In this document: positions 24,053 through 33,214 of the stretch, piece after piece
How the letters are laid out: each line of letters starts with the position of its first letter
Numbering within the stretch: position 1 is the first letter of the stretch
From: JBBRVW01 sp963784645
GTDB taxonomy: Bacteria; Actinomycetota; Actinomycetes; JACCUZ01
Assembly (NCBI GenBank): GCA_963784645.1
Contig: CAWARY010000011.1
Coordinates: forward strand, 287,996 to 351,995
DNA length: 64,000 bases
Direction of reading: 5' to 3'
Made by a program: the position numbers and the translations under genes
Notes under the pieces: model-generated
Database searches by the model: none
The model's input: the letters and a program-made list of their open reading frames with translations, nothing else
Told to the model about the DNA's origin: nothing

Positions 24053-25942
24053 CGCCTCGTCTACGTCGCGGTCGCCGCGCCGTTCGTCGCCGCCGTCGTC
24101 GGCCTGCTCGGCGGCCGGCTGCGGCCGCGGCTCGTGGTCCCGGTCGCCGTCGCCGGCACGGCGCGTGTCGCTGGTCGCGGCCTGGCCATGGTCGGCCAGC
24201 GTCGTCACCACCGACGGGCTGGCGGAGCGGGCAGCCTCGACACCGTCCCGCTCGGCGGCGGGCTGACCTTCGGGCTCGACCTGCGGGCCGACGGCCTAGC
24301 GGCGCTGGTGTCGGTCGCGGTCACGGTCGTCGCGCTGATGGTGCAGGTCTACTCGACGGCCTACCTCAAGGGCGACCCGCGCTACTCGTCGTACGCCGCG
24401 CTGGTGTCGCTCTTCACCGCCGCCATGCTGCTGGTGGTCTTCGCCGACGACCTGTTCGTGCTGCTCGTCGGTTGGGAGGTCATGGGCGTCTGCTCCTACT
24501 TCCTCATCGGCCACCACTGGGAGCAGGAGGGCTCGCGCGCCGGCGCGGTCAAGGCGTTCGTCACCACCCGGCTCGGCGACGTCGGCTTCCTCTTCGGCAT
24601 CTTCACCCTCGCCCAGGCGGCGGGCACGTTCCGGATCAGCGAGATCCTCGACGGCCGGCTGTCCGGCGGCACCCAGATCACCGTGGCGACCCTGCTGCTG
24701 CTCTGCGGGGTGGTCGGCAAGTCGGCGCAGTTCCCGCTGCACACCTGGCTGCCGGACGCGATGGCCGGCCCGACGCCGATCAGCGCGCTGATCCACGCGG
24801 CGACGATGGTGGCCGCCGGCATCTACCTCGTGGTCCGGCTCTACGACGTCTTCCTGCTGTCGCCGACGACGCTGGCCGTGATGGCGCTGATCGCCTGCCT
24901 CACGATGCTCGGGGCGGCGCTCGCCGCCCTGGCGCAGGACGACATCAAGCGGGTGCTGGCCTACTCGACGGTGAGCCAGCTCGCCTACATGCTGGCCGCA
25001 CTCTCGGTCGGGTCCGCGCTGGCGTCGACGTTCCACCTGCTCACCCACGCGGCCTTCAAGGCGCTGCTCTTCCTCGCTGCCGGCTCGGTCATCCATGCCG
25101 TCGGGACCAACCTGATGCGCGACATGGGCGGGCTGCGGCGACTGATGCCGGTGACCTTCGTGACCATGACCGTCGGCCTCGCGGCGCTGGCGGGGATCCC
25201 GCCGTTCGCCGGCTTCTTCTCCAAGGAGGCCGTGCTCGGCGCGGCCGAGGAGACCGCCCTGCACCACGACGGACCCGCCGCGGCCTGGACCGGCTGGCTG
25301 GTCCTCGTGGTCGGCCTGGTCACCGCCGGCGTGACCGCGGCGTACGTCGCGCGGCTGTGGCTGATGACCTTCTTCGGTGAGGCCCGCAGCCCCGTGGCGG
25401 CGCACGAGTCGTCACCGGCGATGCGCTGGCCGCTCGTCGTCCTCGCGGTGCCTGCGGCGCTGCTCGGGCTGGTCGGGGTTCCTGCTGGCTGGCTGCCGCA
25501 CTGGCTGCTCCCGGCGGCCTACCCGGCCTCGATCGACGCAGGGCGCAGCGTCGCTCAGCGCGACCTGTTCATCGGGCTGGTCACGTCGGTGCTGTCCGTC
25601 GCGCTCGCGGTAGCCGGTGCGCTCGTCGTCTGGCTGGTGTGGCGGCGCGACCCGGTAGCCGACCCGACAGCCGCGCTGCGCTGGCGACCGGCGCTGCTGA
25701 ACGCGTTCTACGTCGACGACCTCTACGACCGCGCCGTCGTGCGCCCGGTGCGGGTCGCGGCCCGCGCCGTCCGCCGGCTCGACGACGACGTCGTGGTCGG
25801 CGCCGTCACCGGCACCGGGAACGGCGCACGGTGGCTCGCGGGCCTGGTCGCACGGACCCAGGCGGGCAACGTCACGGCGTACCTCACCGGCCTGCTCGCG
25901 GGCGTCCTCCTCATCGCCGCTGGCGTGGTGGTGCTGACATGA
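24049..25942 (+). CDS. nuoL: Complex I subunit L (proton-pumping antiporter-like; N-terminal frame disturbed)
   Basis: From about 24236 the frame is a full NuoL (LGGGLTFGLDLRADG, YSTAYLKGDPRY, GWEVMGVCSYFLIGHHW, FPLHTWLPDAMAGPTPISALIHAATMVAAG, GIPPFAGFFSKE). The uninterrupted frame opens only at GTG 24134, but clear NuoL first-helix residues (LVYVAVAAPFVAAVVG) precede it from 24056. Residues VSLVAAW..ASVVTTDG (about 24165-24225) sit in another frame. One extra base near 24055, one extra near 24164 and one missing near 24230 would give a 630-residue protein starting GTG 24049. Corrected extent is given. Confidence 0.85.
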
Positions 25943-25995
25943 CCACCCCACGAAATCCCTCGCTGCGCTCCCGATTCCGCGGGGACCCCGGATGA
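25939..25995 (+). CDS. 18-codon ORF linking nuoL and nuoM (possible coupling peptide)
   Basis: A tiny ORF, starting MTTPRNPSLRSRFR, begins at an ATG overlapping the nuoL stop (ATGA) and ends with a TGA overlapping the nuoM ATG (ATGA). Every other junction in this operon is overlapped, and this mini-ORF would carry ribosomes across the only gap (49 bases). It may be a translational bridge with no functional product. There is no homology that I know of. Confidence 0.4.
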   Translation: MTTPRNPSLRSRFRGDPG

Positions 25996-27488
25996 GCGAC
26001 CTCCTCCTGCCGCTGCTTCTGGTCCTGCCGCTCGCCGGTGCGCTCGTGCTCCTCGTCCTGCCGGGGTCCTCGGGCGAGCGGGTCGCTGTTCCCTTCGGGG
26101 TCGGCGTCAGCGGCCTGACGTTCGCGGTGTCGGTGTGGGCGACGGCCGCCTCGCCGGAGACCGACGTGCAGTGGGTGCCGGAGCTCGGCCTGCGCTTCCA
26201 CCTCGGGCTCGACGGCCTCTCGGCACCGCTGGTGCTCCTGACCACGCTGCTCACCCTGCTGTGCACCGTGTACCTGCTGCGGGTGCGGCCCGAGGCGCAG
26301 CGGATGCGCGCGCTGGTCGGACTGCTCCTGCTGCTCGAGGTCGGCATGCTCGGCACCTTCGTGGCGCTCGACATGCTGCTGTTCTTCGTGTTCTTCGAGG
26401 TCGTGCTCGTGCCGATGTGGTTCGTCATCGCCCAGTGGGGTGACGACAAGGTGCCGGGCGGTCGCGTCCGCGCGGCCAACGTCTTCATCCTGTTCACGTT
26501 GCTCGGCAGCGCCGTGATGCTGCTGGGGATTCTCCTCGTCGGGCTGAGGGCGGGGACGTTCGACCTCGTCGAGCTCGCCGACCGCGGCGGGGCGGGGCTG
26601 GGTCACACCACCCAGGTGCTGGCCTTCGTCGCGCTCGGCCTCGGCCTGGCGGTCAAGACACCGATGTGGCCGCTGCACTCGTGGCTGCCGGACGCGCACA
26701 CCGCAGCACCGACGGTCGGCTCGGTCCTGCTCGCCGGCGTCCTGCTGAAGATGGGGACCTACGGCTTCGTGCGGATCGCGCTGCCGGTGGTGCCCGAGGG
26801 CGCGGAGGTGGTGGCGCCGTTCCTCGGCGCGCTCGGCGTCGTCGGCATCCTCTACGGCTCGCTGGCCTGCCTGGCCCAGCGCGACCTCAAGCGCCTCATC
26901 GCGTTCAGCAGCGTCGGGCACATGGGCTTCGTGCTGCTCGGCATCTCGACCTTGAGCCCGGTCGGCATCAACGGTGCGCTGTACGCCAACATCGCCCACG
27001 GTCTCATCACCGGACTGCTCTTCTTCCTGGTCGGCGCCGTCAAGGACCGCCACCACACCGCCGACATCGACGTGCTCGGCGGCGGCCTCTACGAGCGCAC
27101 CCCGCGGCTCGGCGGCCTGCTCGCCTTCGCCGCCGTGGCCAGCCTGGGGCTGCCCGGTCTGGCCGGCTTCTGGGGCGAGATGCTCGTTCTGCTCGGCGCC
27201 TTCCGGCCCGACCCGGCGCTGTCCCGCCCGTACTACCTCGTGCTGATGGCGCTGGCAGGGGTCGGGGTCGTGCTCACCACGACGTACTTCGTGAAGGTGC
27301 TGCGCCGGGTCGCCCAGGGGACGTCGTTCCAGGCGTGGAAGGGGGCCGTGCTGCTGCGCGACGCCACCACCCACGAGCTCGCCGTGTGGTCGCCGGTGGT
27401 GGCGCTGGTCGTCGTCCTCGGTCTCTGGCCAGGTTTCCTGCTCGATGCCACGACCCCGGTGGTGCACCGGCTGCTGGGCGGTGGGTGA
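25992..27488 (+). CDS. nuoM: Complex I subunit M (proton-pumping antiporter-like)
   Basis: 498 residues with about 14 spans and typical NuoM motifs: VLVPMWFVIAQWG, the membrane Lys in KTPMWPLHSWLPDAHTAAPTVGSVLLAGVLLKMGTYG-like region (residues about 220-257), FSSVGHMGFVLLG and the key Glu in FFEVVLVPMW. Start ATG 25992. It ends in TGATG overlap with nuoN. Confidence 0.96.
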   Translation: MSDLLLPLLLVLPLAGALVLLVLPGSSGERVAVPFGVGVSGLTFAVSVWATAASPETDVQWVPELGLRFHLGLDGLSAPLVLLTTLLTLLCTVYLLRVRPEAQRMRALVGLLLLLEVGMLGTFVALDMLLFFVFFEVVLVPMWFVIAQWGDDKVPGGRVRAANVFILFTLLGSAVMLLGILLVGLRAGTFDLVELADRGGAGLGHTTQVLAFVALGLGLAVKTPMWPLHSWLPDAHTAAPTVGSVLLAGVLLKMGTYGFVRIALPVVPEGAEVVAPFLGALGVVGILYGSLACLAQRDLKRLIAFSSVGHMGFVLLGISTLSPVGINGALYANIAHGLITGLLFFLVGAVKDRHHTADIDVLGGGLYERTPRLGGLLAFAAVASLGLPGLAGFWGEMLVLLGAFRPDPALSRPYYLVLMALAGVGVVLTTTYFVKVLRRVAQGTSFQAWKGAVLLRDATTHELAVWSPVVALVVVLGLWPGFLLDATTPVVHRLLGGG

Positions 27489-28960
27489 TGCCGACCTCGG
27501 TGCAGCAGATCGACTGGCTGGCCATCTCGGCGCCGTTGCTGGTCGCCGTGCTCGCGCTGCTGCTGCTCGTCCTCGACGCGTTCCTGCCGGCCCGGTTCCG
27601 GCAGGTCACCGGCTGGCTGTCGGGCATCGGCCTGCTCGCCGCCCTCGCCCTGCTCGTGCCGCTGGTCGGCGACCGCCGGCAGACCTTCTGCGTCCCCGGC
27701 GGCGGGCTGGTGCTGCCCGCCTGCTCCTATGTCGTCGACGACCTGACGCTGGTCTTCCAGGCGCTGGTCCTCGCCGGTGCCGCCGTGGTCGTGCTGCTGT
27801 CGCTGGACACCGTGCGGCTCGCGAGGATCCCGCCGGGGGAGTACTGGTTCCTGCTGCTCGCGTCGGTGTCCGGGGCACTGACCCTGGCTGCCAGCCGCGA
27901 CGTGCTCACCCTCGTGGTCAGCCTCGAGGTCGTGTCGCTGCCGGCGTTCGCGCTCGTGGCACTGCGGCGCTACGACGGACGCGGCAGCGAGGCGGCGCTC
28001 AAGCTCTTCCTCGTCTCGGTCGTGTCGACCGCGGTGATGCTGTTCGGCCTCAGCCTGGTCTACGGCGTCACCGGTGAGGTCTTCCTCGACCGGATCGCGA
28101 CCGCCCTCGACGACCCCGGCGGTCGCGAGCCCGTGCTGCTGCTCGGCGTCGTGCTCGCCATCGCCGGCTTCGGCTTCAAGGTGGCGGCGGTGCCGTTCCA
28201 CTTCTGGGCGCCGGACACCTACGAGGGTGCGCCGGTGCCGGTCGCCGCCTACCTCTCCGTGGTGTCGAAGGCCGCCGGCTTCGTCGGGCTCGCGCTGCTG
28301 CTGACCCGGGGCTTCCCGCCGTACGCCGACGTGTGGGGTCCGACCCTGGCGGTGCTGGCCGCGCTCACCATGACCGTCGGCAACCTCGCGGCGCTGCGGC
28401 AGAAGCAGGCCGTGCGGCTGCTCGCGTGGTCCTCGGTGGCGCAGTCCGGCTACATGCTGGTGCCGCTCGGCGCCGCCTCCGTGGGGCACGTCGACGACGT
28501 CCTCCCGGCCACCGTCGCCTACGTCCTCGCCTACGCCGTGATGAACCTCGGCGCGTTCTCGGTCGTCACGCTGGTGGGGCGCCACCGGCCGGCCAACCTG
28601 CTGCTCGACTACCGGTCACTCGGTCGGACCGAGCCGCTGACCGCGTTCGCGCTCGCGTTCTCGCTCGCCTGCCTCGCCGGCCTGCCGCCCGGGCTGCTCG
28701 GCCTGTTCGCGAAGGTCGTGGTCTTCCAGGCGCCGGTCGACCAGGGAGTCGGGTGGCTCGCGGTCGTGATGGCGGTCAACGTCGTGATCGGGCTTGCCTA
28801 CTACCTGTCCTGGGCCGCCTCGCTCTACGTCCGCACCAGCCGCGGCGCGCGCCCGCCGTCGTACCGCATCTCCTGGTCCGACGGGATCGCGATCGGCGTC
28901 ACCCTCGGGGCCGCGCTGTGGCTCTCCGTGGCGCCAGGCCTGGTGCTGGGCTTCGGCTAA
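27488..28960 (+). CDS. nuoN: Complex I subunit N (proton-pumping antiporter-like)
   Basis: 490 residues with about 14 spans. NuoN motifs include LVVSLEVVSLPAFALVALRR, FKVAAVPFHFWAPDTYEGAPVPVAAYLSVVSKAAGF (about 230-265), LLAWSSVAQSGYMLVPLG and the C-terminal GLPPGLLGLFAKVVVF. ATG 27488 overlaps the nuoM stop by one base. Last subunit gene of the operon. Confidence 0.96.
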   Translation: MPTSVQQIDWLAISAPLLVAVLALLLLVLDAFLPARFRQVTGWLSGIGLLAALALLVPLVGDRRQTFCVPGGGLVLPACSYVVDDLTLVFQALVLAGAAVVVLLSLDTVRLARIPPGEYWFLLLASVSGALTLAASRDVLTLVVSLEVVSLPAFALVALRRYDGRGSEAALKLFLVSVVSTAVMLFGLSLVYGVTGEVFLDRIATALDDPGGREPVLLLGVVLAIAGFGFKVAAVPFHFWAPDTYEGAPVPVAAYLSVVSKAAGFVGLALLLTRGFPPYADVWGPTLAVLAALTMTVGNLAALRQKQAVRLLAWSSVAQSGYMLVPLGAASVGHVDDVLPATVAYVLAYAVMNLGAFSVVTLVGRHRPANLLLDYRSLGRTEPLTAFALAFSLACLAGLPPGLLGLFAKVVVFQAPVDQGVGWLAVVMAVNVVIGLAYYLSWAASLYVRTSRGARPPSYRISWSDGIAIGVTLGAALWLSVAPGLVLGFG

Positions 28961-29048
28961 CCGCGAACGGGGAAGCGGGAACGACGACCCCGACGCAGGC
29001 GTTCGACCCGTGAGACCCGAGCGCCACACCTACCCGGGAGGGAGACCC

Positions 29049-29912
29049 GTGCACCGTCACGCCAACGGCGTCAAGACCGCCGTCCTGCTCGCCCTGATGA
29101 CGGGCCTGATCCTCCTCGTGGGCCGCTGGCTCGGCGGGACCGGCGGCCTGACGATCGCCTTCCTGATCGCCTTGGGTGTCAACGGCGTCTCCTACTTCAT
29201 GAGCGACAAGCTGGCGCTGCGCTCGATGCGGGCCCGGCCGGTGAGCGAGGCCGAGCAGCCGGCGATGTACCGCATCGTCCGCGAGCTCTCGACCGCCGCC
29301 CGGCAGCCGATGCCGCGGCTCTACGTCTCGCCCACCAACGCCCCCAACGCGTTCGCCACCGGCCGCAACCCGCGCAACGCCGCTGTCTGCTGCACCGAGG
29401 GCATCCTCGGGATCCTCGACGAGCGTGAGCTGCGCGGCGTCCTGGGCCACGAGCTCTCGCACGTCTACAACCGCGACATCCTCATCTCGTCGGTCGCGGC
29501 GGGGCTGGCCAGCGTCGTCATGTACCTCGGCTACCTGGCCTACCTCGTGCCGATCGGCCGCAGCAGCGACGACGACGGTCCCGGGCCGCTCGGTGCGCTG
29601 GCCGTGCTCATCCTCGGCCCGGTCGCGGCCGGCCTGATCCAGATGGCGATCAGCCGGTCCCGCGAGTACCAGGCCGACGCCTCCGGCGCGCAGGTCACCG
29701 GCGACCCGCTGGCCCTCGCGAGTGCGCTGCGCAAGCTGGAGCTGGGCACCCGGTCGCTGCCCCTGCCACCCGAGCCGGCGCTGCAGACGACCAGTGCGCT
29801 GATGATCGCGAACCCGTTCCGCAACGAGGGCATGTCGAACCTGTTCTCCACCCACCCGCCGATGGCCGAGCGGATCGCCCGCCTCGAGCAGATGGCCGGC
29901 TACCAGCGCTGA
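29049..29912 (+). CDS. htpX: HtpX-like membrane zinc protease
   Basis: 287 residues with two N-terminal spans (about 8-28 and 32-50), the zinc motif HELSH (His134, Glu135, His138) in VLGHELSHVYNRD, two further spans (about 147-170 and 182-203), and a third zinc ligand Glu in SREYQADASG. Family members degrade damaged membrane proteins. GTG 29049 follows a GGGAGGGAG site. It lies 88 bases after nuoN; korAB-nuo-htpX is, from memory, a recurring actinobacterial arrangement. Confidence 0.93.
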   Translation: MHRHANGVKTAVLLALMTGLILLVGRWLGGTGGLTIAFLIALGVNGVSYFMSDKLALRSMRARPVSEAEQPAMYRIVRELSTAARQPMPRLYVSPTNAPNAFATGRNPRNAAVCCTEGILGILDERELRGVLGHELSHVYNRDILISSVAAGLASVVMYLGYLAYLVPIGRSSDDDGPGPLGALAVLILGPVAAGLIQMAISRSREYQADASGAQVTGDPLALASALRKLELGTRSLPLPPEPALQTTSALMIANPFRNEGMSNLFSTHPPMAERIARLEQMAGYQR

Positions 29913-29931
29913 CGTTCCGCCGCCGGCGCGC

Positions 29932-31428
29932 TCACGAGGCCGGCACCAGCACCCGGTACGACGGCTTGCCCAGCTCGAGGTCGCGCCGCTCGAGCCCCGC
30001 CAGGAGCCGCGCGGACAGCCCGTCGCTGCGCCACTGGTCCAGCAGCACCGCGTCGGCGCCCCGGAGGTAGCCCGCCACCGAACGCTGCCACTCCAGGTCG
30101 CGGCGCCGTTCGCGGGGTGTCGGGCCGGAGCCGAGGTCCCCCGGGTCCTGGTCGTAGGTGAGCCCCGTGACGTCGACCACGACGCGGCAGCCGTGCCGCA
30201 GGTCGCTGGTCAGCACGTCGGCCGTCACCAGCGCGGCCGCGCTGTCGGCGGCGACGCAGCGCACACCGGACAGGGCGTCCTGGCTTCCCGCAGGCAGGCG
30301 ACGCCCCTCGGGCTGGGTGACGACGTGCACCGACAGCAGGGCCAGCGCCAGCAGCGCGAGGGCAGGGGCCAGCGGTCGGAGCACCTGCAGCCGGGCCGAC
30401 CCGGCGGTCAGCGCGGCGTCCGCGCCCGCGCCACCCAGCAGCGCGAGTGCCGGCGCGACGTAGGTGCCGTAGTGCCCGAAGTACGACGGGCTGGCCAGCA
30501 GCAGCCCGCCCTGCGCCGCGAGCAGGGCGGCCCACGGGCGGGCCGCCGGTACCCGCCAGGCCACGAGAGCGGCGAGCGCGGCCGCGACCAGCGCCAGCGC
30601 GACGACGAGCGTCGTGGCGCCCGGACCGAGCGGGCCGGGCGACAGGTGCACGGCCTCGATGCTGGCCAGCCGCACCGGGACGGCGACGCCGTTGGAGGGC
30701 CGGCCGAGCTGGTCGAGCACCACCATCCGCAGCATCGCCGTCGGGCTCGCCAGCAGGAACGGCAGACAGACCGCCGCGGCGGCCGTCGCGCCGGCCAGGA
30801 CGAACGCCCCGGCCTGGCGGCGCCCGTCGCGGCGCAACAACCAGACCGCCAGCACCGCCAACGGCACCACGGCCCACGCCTTGACGGCCACTGCGAGCCC
30901 GAGTGCGGCACCGGCGAGCAGCACCCGGCGCCGGGTCGCGGGACCGGCGCCCAGCAGGGCCAGCGCGGCGAGCAGGCCGAGGTTGACCAGCGGTTCCAGC
31001 AGCGTGGTGCGCTCGGCGTACGCCGCCGGCTGCCACACGGCGTAGGCCAGACCGGCGAGGAGGCCGGCCCGCGGGGAGACCCGCCGCGCGACCGCCCACA
31101 CCAGCACCGCCGACGCCGCGCCGACCAGCATGAACGCCACCCGGCCTGCCGCCAGCCCCACCGGGTCTTCGCCGACCAGACGGCCGAGGAGCGCGAACGG
31201 GGCGAGCACCAGCGTGATGCCGGGAGGGTGCAGCAGCAGGTAGTCGCGGTAGGGGAGCCGGCCCGAGAGCAGCGCATCGGACGCCGAGTAGTAGACGCCG
31301 TCGTCGTAGGCCAGCACCCCGGTCAAGCCCCCGCCGCGCAGGACCGGTGCGAGTCTGGCGACGAGGGCGACCAGGGCGACGACGACGGGGGCGTTCAGTC
31401 GTCGCACGACCAGGTCAACGTGCGGCAC
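29932..31428 (-). CDS. Polytopic membrane glycosyltransferase (GT-C fold, GT39/ArnT-like)
   Basis: About 498 residues with about 11 hydrophobic spans. The first loop has LAYDDGVYYSASDALLSGRLPYRDYLLLHPPG (residues about 38-70): an acidic DD pair near the outer face and the YRDY..LHPPG motif are typical of GT-C transferases that use a polyprenyl-phosphate sugar. A C-terminal outside domain of about 120 residues follows. Start uncertain: GTG 31428 is used; a TTG at 31470 is also in frame. Convergent with htpX (19 bases between). Acceptor (cell-wall glycan or protein) unknown. Confidence 0.8.
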   Translation of the reverse strand: MPHVDLVVRRLNAPVVVALVALVARLAPVLRGGGLTGVLAYDDGVYYSASDALLSGRLPYRDYLLLHPPGITLVLAPFALLGRLVGEDPVGLAAGRVAFMLVGAASAVLVWAVARRVSPRAGLLAGLAYAVWQPAAYAERTTLLEPLVNLGLLAALALLGAGPATRRRVLLAGAALGLAVAVKAWAVVPLAVLAVWLLRRDGRRQAGAFVLAGATAAAAVCLPFLLASPTAMLRMVVLDQLGRPSNGVAVPVRLASIEAVHLSPGPLGPGATTLVVALALVAAALAALVAWRVPAARPWAALLAAQGGLLLASPSYFGHYGTYVAPALALLGGAGADAALTAGSARLQVLRPLAPALALLALALLSVHVVTQPEGRRLPAGSQDALSGVRCVAADSAAALVTADVLTSDLRHGCRVVVDVTGLTYDQDPGDLGSGPTPRERRRDLEWQRSVAGYLRGADAVLLDQWRSDGLSARLLAGLERRDLELGKPSYRVLVPAS

Positions 31429-31471
31429 ACCCCTCAGCGTGCCGATCCCACCTGTGAGCTTCCTGAACAAC

Positions 31472-31533
31472 CCACCGTGATCATGAACCTTCCTCCGGGA
31501 TCCATCCCCGGGGAAGTTTCATGATCACGGTGG
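31472..31533. repeat. Palindromic intergenic repeat, family B, copy 1
   Basis: Perfect 16-bp arms CCACCGTGATCATGAA (31472-31487) and complement (31518-31533) enclose a 30-base loop that itself can pair (CTTCC/GGAAG, then CCGGG/CCCGG), giving a long hairpin. A related copy with 12-bp perfect arms is at 60731-60782. It is between the MerR/clamp gene stop and the glycosyltransferase start, so here it could also terminate transcription. Confidence 0.7.
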
Positions 31534-31544
31534 TGGGGGCGGTC

Positions 31545-32588
31545 CTAGGCGTCGAGGCGGACCGGCATGAGCAGCGAGAACGGGCCCGCGCCCTCGGCCG
31601 GCCGGATCGCCAGCGGCGACACCGGCCCGTCCAGCTCGAGCACCAGCCGGTCACCGGCGGCGGCCAGCGCCTGCAGCAGGAACGCCGGGTCGACGCCCAC
31701 GACCAGCCGGCCACTGTCGTCGTCGGTGCCGTCGCCCGGGCCGGCGACCAGCCGGTCGCCGTCGACGACGAGTCGGTGAACGGTGCCGGGCGCGTCCGGC
31801 AGCTCGGTGCGCAGCCGGGCGGCGTCGAGCTCGACACGGTGCTCGCGGGGGCCGGGGAGCAGGCCCCGGTAGGCCGGGAAGTCGTGCGCGAGCACCGGGG
31901 TCGCGTGCTCCTCCCCGTCGACGACGACAGCGAGACCGGTCGTGGTGGCGCGGACCGCCACCTGGCCGGCGCCGTCGAGCCGGCGGCGTACGCCGTCGAG
32001 GAACGCCGCCGGTACGAGGACCGCTGCTTCGGGCTCGGTCACGGTGCCGCCCGCGTCGGCGACCGCGAGCCGGTAGCGGTCGGTGGCGACCAGCCGGACG
32101 GCGCCGTCGCCGACCTCGACCAGCACCCCGCCGAGGGCGGGCAGGTCGGGGTCGGCGGAGACGGCGAACCGCACGGCGTCGAGGGCGGCGGCGAGGTCGG
32201 AAGCGGGCAGGGCGGCGGTACCTGAGATCACGGTGGTCTCCCGGAGGTCGAGGATCGAGCGGACGCGGGAGAGCACCTGCCGGGCGTCGACCAGCCCGTC
32301 CTCGAGCCGGCGGAGGTGCCGGTCGAGGACCTCGGCCGCCTCGGCGGGACCGGCCGCGTCGAGGACGCGGGCGACCTCGGGCAGCGGCATCGAGACCCGG
32401 CGCAGGTTGGCCAGTACGCGGGCGGTCGGCACCTGGTCGTCCCGGTAGCGCCGGTAGCCGGACGACGGGTCGATGGTCGCCGGCACGAGCAGCCCGGCGC
32501 CGTCGTAGAAGCGCAGCGCACTCACGGTCAGGCCGCTGCGCCGTGACATCTCGCCGATGCCCAGCAGGTCGCTCTCCACCCGGCTCAC
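31545..32588 (-). CDS. MerR-type regulator fused to a DNA polymerase III beta-clamp-like domain
   Basis: 347 residues. Residues about 9-80 are a MerR helix-turn-helix (LGIGEMSRRSGLTVSALRFYDGAGLL, then YRRYRDDQ), followed by a helical region (80-115). Residues about 120-347 resemble a sliding-clamp (DnaN) repeat: LPASDLAAALDAVRFAVS, LPALGGVLVEVGDGAVRLVATDRYRLAVA and the final PFSLLMPVRL. The combination suggests a regulator whose sensing domain was recruited from the clamp fold, or which binds DNA replication partners. Related proteins are annotated in other actinomycetes. Target genes unknown. GTG start at 32588; a second GTG 4 codons later is possible. Confidence 0.85.
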   Translation of the reverse strand: MSRVESDLLGIGEMSRRSGLTVSALRFYDGAGLLVPATIDPSSGYRRYRDDQVPTARVLANLRRVSMPLPEVARVLDAAGPAEAAEVLDRHLRRLEDGLVDARQVLSRVRSILDLRETTVISGTAALPASDLAAALDAVRFAVSADPDLPALGGVLVEVGDGAVRLVATDRYRLAVADAGGTVTEPEAAVLVPAAFLDGVRRRLDGAGQVAVRATTTGLAVVVDGEEHATPVLAHDFPAYRGLLPGPREHRVELDAARLRTELPDAPGTVHRLVVDGDRLVAGPGDGTDDDSGRLVVGVDPAFLLQALAAAGDRLVLELDGPVSPLAIRPAEGAGPFSLLMPVRLDA

Positions 32589-32639
32589 CGTGGTGTCTCG
32601 ACCAGGTCGAGGGTCAAGCCCGGGCGCGACGGCCGGCCG

Positions 32640-33128
32640 TCAGCGGTAGTTGACGAACTGCACCGCGAAGTCGAGGTCCAGGTCCTTGAGCAGCGCCTGC
32701 ACGGACTGCAGGTCGTCACGGCTCTTGGAGCTGACGCGCAGCTCCTCGCCCTGGATCTGCGCCTTCACCGACTTCGGGCCCTCGTCACGGATGATCTTCG
32801 CGACCTTCTTGGCGTTCTCGGACGAGATGCCCTGCTCGATGTCGCAGACCAGGTAGAACTCCTTGCCGGACAGCGTCGGCTCGCCCTTCTTCAGCGACTT
32901 CAGCGAGATGCCGCGCTTGATCAGCTTGGTCTCGAAGACGTCGAGGATCGCCTTGACGCGCTCCTCGCTGTTCGCCTCCATGCGGATCGACTCGCCGGAC
33001 CACTTGATGACGGCGCCGACGTTCTTGAAGTCGAACCGGGTGGAGATCTCCTTGCCGGTCTGGTTCAGCGCGTTGTCGACCTCCTGGTGGTCGACCTTGC
33101 TCACGATGTCGAAGGAGGAGTCAGCCAT
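32640..33128 (-). CDS. yajQ: YajQ family nucleotide-binding protein
   Basis: 162 residues beginning MADSSFDIVSKVDHQEVDNA, the highly conserved YajQ start, with FDFKNVGAVIKWSG, KRGISLKSLKKGEP and a final SKSRDDLQSVQALLKDLDLDFAVQFVNYR region. Family members bind nucleotides; in Xanthomonas YajQ is a cyclic di-GMP effector. The ligand here is not shown. Alone on the minus strand, divergent from the GH25-like gene. Confidence 0.95.
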   Translation of the reverse strand: MADSSFDIVSKVDHQEVDNALNQTGKEISTRFDFKNVGAVIKWSGESIRMEANSEERVKAILDVFETKLIKRGISLKSLKKGEPTLSGKEFYLVCDIEQGISSENAKKVAKIIRDEGPKSVKAQIQGEELRVSSKSRDDLQSVQALLKDLDLDFAVQFVNYR

Positions 33129-33214
33129 GGCGGCACGGTATCCGACCCGTCTGGGGCGGTTCACCGCGGCCGGATAGGGTCGCCGGGTTCGTCGGACCAC
33201 GGGGGAGTGATCGA

